From positions 15,748,923 through 15,812,922 of the forward strand of contig OZ005689.1 of assembly GCA_963930775.1 (NCBI GenBank): a stretch of DNA of 64,000 nucleotides, in the 5' to 3' direction. Each line of letters starts with the position of its first letter. The stretch's first letter is position 1. A program made the translations under genes and the position numbers. The DNA is from Cliona cf. orientalis (lineage: Eukaryota; Porifera; Demospongiae; Clionaida; Clionaidae). This document shows positions 56,395 to 64,000 of this stretch, piece by piece. A model generated the notes under the pieces. It had not been told where the DNA came from, searched no databases, and saw nothing but the letters and a program-made list of their open reading frames with translations.

Positions 56395-57858
56395 AAAACA
56401 TTGCAAATGCGTGGCTTCCCATACAATCATATGGGGAAACTTTAATGTGCCATAACTTTATTTCTATGGTGTGAATTAAAATTCCCCAAGGTCAAATCTC
56501 TAGTTTTGACCCATTCTGCGTACCCATGTAAAAATTATGCCCCCAAGTACTCCCAAATCCCCCGTGAATTATTTTTCTATATATTTTTTCTACTTAGTGT
56601 GTAACAAGGCGACCAGAACACTAAGCAGAAAAAAATCGTCCAAAACCACCATATAATCGAGCTGGATGCATAGTGGAGCCAAACAATGCAAGCAGGCAGC
56701 CTAAATTTCAATTTTGTCAAAAAGTTGGTAAAGGTCGTCACGTTTATGTGCGCGCGTGGCCCCGCCTCTCACGTAGCGCGTGGGCGGAAACATTGCAAAC
56801 GCATGGCTTCCCTGTACAAACATATGGGGAAACTTCAAAGGGCCGTAACTTTAATGCTAAGGCATGAATCAAAATTCCCTAAGGTCAAATCTCTAGTTTC
56901 AACCCATTCTGCGTGCCCATATAAAAATTATGCACCCAGGTGCTCTCAACCCCCCTGTGAATTATTTTTCTATATTTTTTTCTATATATTATATTATATA
57001 TATATATTTTTCTACTTAGTGTTTAATTTCTACTTAGTGTTTAACAAGGAGACCAGAACACTAAGCAGAAAAAAAAACTGTCCAAAACCACCACATAGTT
57101 GAGCTGGATGCTTAGTAGAGCCATACAATGCAAGCAGGCACCCTATACTTCAACAAATTTGACCAAAGTAGGTAAAGGTCGTCACGTTTGTGTGCGCGTG
57201 CCTAACGGGGATTCCCCGTTTTTCACGTAGCGCGTGGGCGGAAAACATTGCAAACGCATGGCTTCCCTATACAAAACATATGGGAAAACTTCAAAGGGCC
57301 GTAACTTTAATTCTAAAGTGTGAATCAAAATTCCCTGCCATCAAAATTCTAGTTTTGACTCATTCTGCATGCTCATGTAAAAATTATCCCCCCAAGTACT
57401 CCCAAACCCCCCATGAATTAGATTATTTAATTATTTAATTATTTAAATTTGCTTTTTTTTTCTACTTTGTGTTTAACAAGGGGACCACACACTAAGCAGA
57501 AAAAATGGTCCGAAAACCACCTCACAGTCGAGCTGGATGCATAGTAGAGCCATACAATGCAAGCAGGCACCCAAATAGCCATATATACAATGTTTGGTAA
57601 AGGGTCGTCAACGTACCCCGCGCGCCCGTAATTTTTTTTATGGGCAAACATTGCAAGTGCATGGCTTCCTATACAAACATATGGGGATACTTCAAAGGGC
57701 CGTAACTTTAATTCTAAAGCGTCAATCAAAATTTTCTCATGTCAAATCTCGTGTTTCGACCCATTCTGCGTGCCCATATAAAAATTATCTCCCCAAGCAC
57801 TCCCAGTCCCTCCAAACATTATTTACTGCACAGAAATCTTTTTTTTTTCTACTTAGTG
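56395..57858 (+). mobile_element. Tandem array B of CACTAAG-family MITEs (partial unit plus three)
   Basis: A unit lacking its left 150 or so bases begins at about 56395 (CATTGCAAATGCGTGGCTTC). Full units start at 56619, 57059 and 57490, ending CTTAGTG at 57858. Linkers again read AACAAGG.GACC..AACACTAAGC. An ATAT microsatellite and a duplicated TTCTACTTAGTGTTTAA lie at 56985-57043. Array B and array A bracket the Helitron-like gene, so that element may have split one longer array. Confidence 0.85.
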
Positions 57859-57987
57859 TGTAATTTTTTTTGTCTATAATACTTCATGTACTACAATATG
57901 TACATAGGATACATGAATAGCTGAATAAGCTAATTTAGAACACATACCCTTAATAATTATTATGGTGATAAACAAAAATAAGTGGTA

Positions 57988-58386
57988 TTACTGTGATAAT
58001 ATAGTGGCATTATAAGCTCTCTTAAATGATGTGATAGAGGTAGCTGACACCACCTCAGAGGGTAAAACATTCCACAGACGAGGTGCTTGACAAAAAAAAG
58101 AGTTATATAGGTACTCCGTTCGTGCAAATGGCACATTCAGGGTGAGGCTGTGCGATCTAGTGGCACACAAGTTTGGTCTGAAAGTGATAGGAGAGTTAGG
58201 AAAGTCAACCAAATTATTTACGAGTTTGAACAGAAAAGCAAGTTTCAGAAACTGCCTCCTTGCCTGGAGTGTTGTCAGATTCAATGTTTGAAGCCTCTCA
58301 CTGTAGTTGGAACCCTCCCAGCATTTAGTGCACACTTTGGTAGCAAACCTTTGCACTGCTTCTAGAGCTTGAACATCTTTCACCAT
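57988..58386 (-). mobile_element. LINE (non-LTR retrotransposon) 3' tail, 5'-truncated
   Basis: The minus strand encodes VQALEAVQRFATKVC, YSERLQTLNL, ARRQFLKLAFLFKLVNNLVD, SHSLTLNVPFARTEYLYNSF, then APRLWNVLPSEVVSATSITSFKRAY and a stop. This is the well-known C-terminal tail following reverse transcriptase in Jockey/CR1/RTE-like LINEs. Endonuclease and polymerase are missing, so it is a typical 5'-truncated insertion, with 132 codons left open. About 100 bp of 3' UTR may extend to near 57870. Confidence 0.82.
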
Positions 58387-58389
58387 TTG

Positions 58390-58916
58390 GCATGTGCATG
58401 CAACAAAACATCTCCAAATGGACTAAAAGACACACAGAATTTCCATTTTAGTGTTACTGGTAAGGTACAACTGTCCCACAAAGCTCACCTAAATTCAGCT
58501 CACTGTTTTGACACCTCCATCAAGATTACAACAAAAAAAATTAATATACACTAAAAAGGAGCATACCATGCAACAGATCTCAACAAAGGCACTACATCTA
58601 GCTACACCCTTTTAGTTCATCTCCATTGCCAACAGGTAGAGATTTTGTCCCACAAAGATTTTATCTGATGCCCTATGATGCCAAAATCTGACTTTAGGTA
58701 TGAAAACTGTTTACTCGCAGCTTGACCGCGGAACATAGGCTTGGGGAGTCACTTCCAGATACAAATAAACTAAAATGATGTTGTATCTTACCTTAGGAGA
58801 GCTTCCAACGACCTCAAGAGCTCATCTGCCTCACCAGCTTCTCTAGTTCAACGTGTGAAAAACAATAACGCGGACTGCCCGCGCGAAGAAGTATTGTACA
58901 TATGGCGCTCACGTGA
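58390..58916. other. Right interior of the 14.7 kb element
   Basis: No gene recognised. Near 58880 the block CGCGGACTGCCCGCG mirrors the left interior and marks the subterminal inverted repeat. Confidence 0.5.
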
Positions 58917-59249
58917 CCGTTTCCAATCCCGGGGAGGGGAATATATAATCTATGTTTATACTGTCACTGCATTGATGACCAGCAAAGCACAGAATGATAA
59001 TCAGTCATGTAGTTGAGGTAGGTGCCATGTAAACACACACTGGCAATTTGCAACAGCTGCACACTACTACACCACTGGGCAGGACTTACTCTTCCTTTAT
59101 GCTACGTATACCTAGAATGCGTACTTTCTCTATGACGACCCTTACCATTTAGCAAAGGAGGGTTGCGACGGACGGACGGACGGACAGACGGACAAAAATC
59201 GCCAAACAACTGCAGTAACCCTCCGCCTATACACGTTGCGGCGAGGGTT

Positions 59250-61608
59250 AATGAAAGCACGTACTGAAGTGCAAAATGCTCGGCACAAATTCAGCATATT
59301 AAAACAGTAACTACTTATGATGGTTAATAATGCTGAGATTGTGCAATGTGAGTCACAAGTCAAGATGGAATAGTAGTTTCGTGCAAATGACGTTCTGGGG
59401 TGTTCTTGCAGTGATTACTGTTAAATTTTAGCTAAATTGTGCTGATGTGTGTGAGCTGCTATTCATTAAAGCAGTAATACTGGCCAGGTTGCTGGACTAA
59501 GATACAACGATAATATTATGCATGCACGCTTGGCCTCATGCACTACAAGGCTATGACAGGATATAGTGGGTACATGATGATGTCAGAGCATACGACCTGT
59601 CACACCAGTCTATGATCTGCCTGAAGAATTACTGGACAAGAGGTGACTAAATTAACACAAAAGTCACAATAGGAGTTAATATTATGTCTTGAAGGAGCTT
59701 GGTAGGCATTTGATTAATAAACTCATGATCATGCACTGATGCATTGATGAGGGAAGCATCACTGACATGTATATTACATGTTAGAGTGATGCTGTGTACA
59801 TTCATTAAGGGAGGTAGGCAGGTGGCATAAGAACAGGTGCGCTGCTGAGATCGTCACTTCAAAATCTAGGTATACGCGAACTTTTGATCTAGTGACACTG
59901 AATTTGGCTTCTAATACGCATACGTCAGAGGTAGATGATCCTGGCTCAGATTCGTCCCTGGAAAGCAGTAGCTAACACCTATTTTCGGGATTGTTTGTTA
60001 AGAGCATGCAGGACTTCGTCTGCTCAAAGAAGGGTCTTTTTGACAGTAGCAGTGTCCAAACTTCCTGCCTCCTCTCCATTTAAGTCGGACTTGGAGGCCA
60101 ATATTTCGCCACTGACGTTGTCATCAACACCTTCTAGCGACATTTTCTTCACAGCTTCCCAATGACTTGCACACTTGACAGTTCCGACAAAAATGGCTGA
60201 GTAAGCTGTGTGGGCTAGGCACGTCTATAGGTGTGGCAACATACATTGTGGCACTGGGCTCTAAGTGGAGCTAATTTTCTTGAGAGTCAACAAAGTGCCC
60301 TATCATTGGACACCACCAATTATAGTACATGGCACGGAATATCATGTACCACAAAAGTTGCAGGTATGCTGTATGCGCAGGAAAACGGTTCTAAATAACG
60401 TATAGGTATCTGGGTAACAAAAAAATCTGGATAATTTAATTACTAACTGTTGTCTCCAGCACTGAATGAAAGCAGTAGCTAGCTAAGACAAATGACTCTA
60501 ATTGTACGCAAACCAGATTTGAAATTGCTTGCATTCTATTGGAATAAACACGGTAGTATTGGAGACATCCACCATTATCAATCAGCCACCCCCCTTGTAC
60601 CAGTATAGTTAACTATGGGTAGCCACCCTATCAGCCACCTTCCGTGCAAATAGTATTACAGTGTTTTACTATCATAGTATCATCTAAAATTGTTAGACAC
60701 TGTTTAGTCGGTTTGAACTTTCCACGTGATTTAGAAGACCTCAGGGCTCTGTAGAGAACCCTCGCTGCACTTGGGATTCCACATATCAATCTTCTAAAAC
60801 CGTACGTGTCTTTTTTGTAATCTTCTTGACGACCATTTCCTTTTCATTTTCGTTTCCGTTTTCGTCCGTCTCCGCTTGCCCGTTCAAACGCTATACTTGG
60901 CCTTATAGAGACTCGTAAGCTATTGTTTCGTTCGTGTATCACTTCATATACGCTGTTTATCTTGGCAAAAACTGACGCAGAAAATAGCAATACTTAGCTA
61001 CCCGCGCTTGCAGACTGACAGCGGTATGCAAGTTTGCTTTTCGTCTTTGTGGACTATGGGGCAAGCATCAGGAGAGCTACTTACCTGTGCCTAGACTGTG
61101 CAAAGAACGTGGACAAAAACTGGAATATAACTGTCTCATTTATTATAGCGCTATGTGAACTTTGACCATACATGGGCGGAACACTATCCCGTAATTCAAT
61201 TGTTTCAATATTGAATGGTTCGGAAGATGAATATTTTTATGATAAATTTCAATTTCTGAGAAAGTGCGTACGTGCCACATTGCCCACAAACATTCTACAT
61301 TATTATCCCTCGGTGCGGCCGCATGTTATAGCTAAATAAAATTTAATTGTGGTCATCAAGAAAACACAATCTTTATTCAAATCTAACACCGTGCACATAC
61401 TACTTTCGGCTATAGAGTATACTGCTATATATACTATTCAGTTATAATGTTAGCTATGTAGCTCTATACATCTCTATATACAACCAAACTCCTTTCTCAG
61501 GTTTTGCTCACTCTGCAAAAAGAAATAAAGAACAGCCTCAGGTCTCATACTCCCATCAAAAAGGTCATGCATCGTCGACGTCCATGCATCCACTTGTCTG
61601 CCCATTCA
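59250..61608. other. Intergenic DNA
   Basis: No gene is firmly supported. On the minus strand, the ATG at 60143 opens 40 codons (MSLEGVDDNVSGEILASKSD and onward) in a GC-richer stretch, possibly a 5' exon of an unseen gene. 60580-60650 shares an inverted repeat motif with 11870-11920. 61372-61377 is AATAAA on the minus strand, a fitting polyadenylation signal for the gene ending at 61609. Confidence 0.45.
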
Positions 61609-62157
61609 TTAAGTACAAAGTTCAGACTTACTAGCACAGCAGCAGATCTTGTTTCCTGTCCAGCAACTATCGGGCCAAGGCATGCAGTTGTCACTGCGGC
61701 AGTCGGAAGAGCAATCACCTCCACAGAATGGTGCAGTTCCAATGACTACACCATTCCCATTACCACCTGACTGGCAATGGCTGTTGCAATCAGCTTGAGC
61801 AACTGCATCCATCAGCCTTTTAGCAAACTGCACTTTAACCTTGCCACTGGTGGGACGCCGTTGTGCAGCAGCAAGTAGAGCAATTAAACCTGGTCAGGCA
61901 AGAATTAAAGAGAAGGTACACATACATGTATAGCTAGGGGAGAATAAAAGAAATCTAGCTATGCTCACATATTATTATAATACTTTGAGGTTATCTTATG
62001 CAGCAAAGTGCATGGAACATAATAATAATAATTATTATTATATTCATAATAGTCCACCTTTTCCCAGGAGCTGATCCTCATCTTCTTGATTTGGAAATCG
62101 CGGATAGGAGTATGCCATGGTGAAAAAGATGGTCAGAATCAAGACTTTCATCAACAT
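61609..62157 (-). CDS. Small secreted cysteine-rich protein, two exons
   Basis: Exon 1 is 62157-62058 and exon 2 is 61889-61609. The junction AAAAG|GTGGAC to CCAG|GTTTAA joins in phase 1 and gives 126 residues. The start MLMKVLILTIFFTMAYS is a clear signal peptide. An acidic segment (PRFPNQEDEDQLLGK) follows, then a basic stretch (AQRRPTSGKVKVQF), and a mature part rich in Cys (about 13). The Cys-rich part contains NSHCQSGGNGNG, FCGGDCSSDCRS, SCWTGNKICCC and a C-terminal SELCT. I do not recognise the family. The pattern suggests a disulphide-rich extracellular peptide, perhaps defence or signalling related. A TATA box lies about 95 bp upstream of the ATG and a polyadenylation signal about 230 bp after the stop, so this is a compact complete gene. 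Confidence 0.78.
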
Positions 62158-62251
62158 GATTCTTTTAGAGTAATGATGTCGATCCTCAGTAGCTAGCTGC
62201 AGATTAAGAGAGCTTCAAGTTCAAAGTGTGACTATGAAGTTGTATTGCTCC

Positions 62252-62258
62252 TTTTATA
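62252..62258 (-). promoter_or_regulatory. TATA box of the secreted Cys-rich gene
   Basis: The minus strand reads GTGTATAAAAGG, about 95 bp before the ATG at 62157. That leaves room for a start site near 62225 and a 5' UTR of about 70 bp. No other strong core motif was seen. Confidence 0.6.
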
Positions 62259-62259
62259 C

Positions 62260-63586
62260 ACATAGCGCACACTGTATGGCTTCTCCCACCGTAAAATGCG
62301 CATGCTCATAATGCACTTGCATAGGTATCCCAAATTTAAGCGGGACACTTAGCTATGATCTTGACTGCTTGTCCCACTATCCCGCCTTCTCAGTGCAGTT
62401 AAGGACTGTCTCACCTGTGTTCATCAATGAAATATGCACATTTTCAGGAGCTAATACTAGTGCCTTGTGTGACAATTGAGTACTGATCATGATATTGAAA
62501 TTGAAGCCCAACTCTAGTACTTTCATAATATGAAACAATAAACCACAAATATCTAATCAATTAAGCGGCAGACAAAGTTAAATCTAAGCAGCTTTTCTTT
62601 ATTTTCACCAAGGGAGATTCAGAAACAACATCGTGTTAAGAAAATAGCTAATTGCAAAAAACGCCTTTTCAGCTACCCTGACGGAACGATCTATCGCACA
62701 CGACCACAAAGCGGAGCGAGCAGTCAACTCGAGCTCCTCCCTCGGCAGATCCTCGATAAATATCTAGAAGTTTAGCTTTCCATCATTCAAACTGCGAAAC
62801 AACCCCTGGAACAATGGTGGAACTCGCAGAACGAAAAAAATTGCTCGATTGTTGCGGCTACTCAGCCGTGGCTTGTAGCTACTACGCCACTATCGGGTGA
62901 CGTCACGTCTAATCGCTAATGAGAGTCCTTACGTACTGAGTTGCCTTCAGTTTGTCACGACGTTATGAACTGGCTTGAAATCATACATTATTAATTTTAG
63001 ACTACGTGCATGTGTATATTATCTATGCTTGAAATACATACAAAGCATACTAAAATAGCACCAGCCATGGATAGCTAAATCAGAGTAGCTAAGCTAATTA
63101 ATAGATAGCGTGCAATGAATATAAGCAAAGTTCTTTAGAGCTTAGCATTAGACTATATGCATCAAACTTTCATTTTGTAAACCTTTCAACATGGAGATCG
63201 ACTTGCCACGCCCACTAGCAATTGACGACCATTACCGATCGAATTTTTGGTACTGTCCTGCTCTGTATAGAGGATTTTTGTCCCTCCAAGTGAGATTGGT
63301 AGGTTGGCGTGTATGCACTTGATCATTTTTAAATTCTAAGCTCATTACTGGTTGACAAATGTAGGTTATGTGGCAGGGATGGGATTAGGGCATATTGGAA
63401 TTGCCACACCTTTCAGCTGCAGGATTAACACAATAACCACGATAGATTATTTATATATTATTTACTCTTGATTGCATGGCTTCAACAATATATCTTTGAT
63501 GGGTAAAGTGAGATTCCAGATATAGATTCCATGTGTAGATAAGTGAGCATGGGTCAACAAAAATAAGCGTTTTATTTTGCACATTA
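62260..63586. other. Intergenic DNA with a GC-richer block
   Basis: 62660-62920 is GC-richer and contains TGACGTCACG at 62898-62907 (CRE-like). A short plus-strand ATG frame at 62813 ends within about 25 codons. No gene recognised. Confidence 0.4.
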
Positions 63587-63852
63587 GGCCAAGCAAAATT
63601 GATTATTAGTTTCTCATCCTATGTTCAGGAATTTCCCCAGGCGGAAGGGTGGCTTTTTAGTTTATTTTTTGTCATGAATATCATTAAATGTCATCATGAA
63701 TTTCATTAAAAAAATTGGCGCGTCTATGACGTAATGCCTCGTGCATTTTTTAGTGATAGTTTTAATGATATTCATGAAATAAAATGTGGTCAGGCGGAGG
63801 AAAAACTAGAGGCGGGCGGGGATGAGAAACTAATATTCAATTTTATTTGGCC
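63587..63852. mobile_element. MITE flanked by TTA
   Basis: The left end GGCCAAGCAAAATTGATTAT and the complement of the right end, GGCCAAATAAAATTGAATAT, continue into TTAGTTTCTCATCC, an inverted repeat of about 33 bp. TTA stands on both sides (63584-63586, 63853-63855). It is 266 bp long, with a second inner inverted repeat around ATGAATATCATTAAA. The open frame starting at 63734 runs through its right arm and is not a gene. Confidence 0.8.
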
Positions 63853-64000
63853 TTATTATATGCACATGTGCTTCAATAATTATTGTGATGTATGGGTGGA
63901 TGTCTCCCTAGTATTCGTTTTCTATTACTACCATGCACTCTTGTTTAGTTAGCCTTGTCTCTAGCAATGTTCATAGGCGTAGGAACCATGGGGGCTCCGG
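63853..64000. other. Window end, possible start of another element
   Basis: The last 30 bases (AGGCGTAGGAACCATGGGGG and on) resemble the GGGGGGGCTCCGG start region of the hAT-like element at 45236. It is cut by the window edge. Confidence 0.3.

Larger units (their letters stand above)
44247..58954. mobile_element. 14.7 kb element with 38-bp TIRs and 7-bp target duplication
   Basis: Left 44247-44284 and the complement of right 58917-58954 agree at 37 of 38 bases, beginning CATAGATTATATATTCCCCT. Further in, CGCGGGCAGTCCGCGT is repeated in inverted orientation on both sides (near 44308 and 58880). TTTATAC flanks both ends (44240-44246, 58955-58961), and undisrupted relatives of the target are seen near 22060 and 520. 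Inside are a hAT-like element, two MITE arrays, a Helitron-like Rep/helicase gene with an OTU frame, and a LINE tail. I found no classical DDE transposase. So the shell is either a non-autonomous element enlarged by nesting, or a large element whose own gene I failed to see. Superfamily unassigned. Confidence 0.85.
43938..59249 (-). repeat. AACCCTC-family repeat, copy 4, split by a 14.7 kb insertion
   Basis: The two halves, 43938-44246 (starting AACCCTCACCGCTACATGCA) and 58955-59249 (ending TTGCGGCGAGGGTT), together make a full copy of about 600 bp colinear with 21768-22365. The right half carries the GACGGACGGACGGACGGACA tract typical of the family. The break falls at the block CTGCCTGTTTA(T/C)ACTGTC, where the target duplication TTTATAC is found on both sides of the insert. 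Confidence 0.85.

Overview
This window looks like nuclear DNA from a demosponge, most likely Amphimedon queenslandica or a close relative. The evidence is AT-rich DNA with compact spliced genes, ectodomains of chlamydial-PMP-type repeats, a tandem family of kinase-Kelch proteins, and a very dense load of small transposons. The species name is inference; the sequence features are direct.

Layout. 1-3556: repeats, including a 2.7 kb long-inverted-repeat transposon with an 8-bp target duplication. 3560-14957 (minus strand): a tandem family of protein kinase - coiled coil - Kelch genes. It holds a fragment, a many-lesion pseudogene, a copy with one nonsense codon and a lost catalytic Asp, and a nearly intact copy with one early frameshift. 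15-24 kb: gene-poor DNA with several miniature transposons, one of them only 28 bp long with a perfect 7-bp target duplication. 24-29.6 kb: a broken Ty3/gypsy-type retroelement fossil with DNA transposons nested in it.

31099-43221 (plus strand): the best gene of the window. Thirteen exons with matching splice phases encode a predicted 2255-residue single-pass receptor. Its order is signal peptide, two tandem PMP-type beta-helix modules, Thr-rich stalk, transmembrane segment, RING finger, two Ig domains, a SAM-like region and a C-terminal Death-type domain. I know of no described receptor with this order, and it would suit a sponge innate-immune or allorecognition sensor that couples surface binding to ubiquitination and death-fold signalling.

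44247-58954: a 14.7 kb segment bounded by 38-bp terminal inverted repeats and a 7-bp target duplication, inserted into a 600-bp repeat. Inside it are tandem arrays of a 0.4 kb MITE, a LINE tail, and a Helitron-like Rep/helicase gene (1808 codons, AT-hook tail). That gene is separated by one in-frame TAG from an OTU-protease reading frame. 61609-62157 (minus strand): a two-exon gene for a small secreted Cys-rich protein with a TATA box. The rest is repeats and unassigned intergenic DNA. I saw no tRNA, rRNA or CRISPR array.
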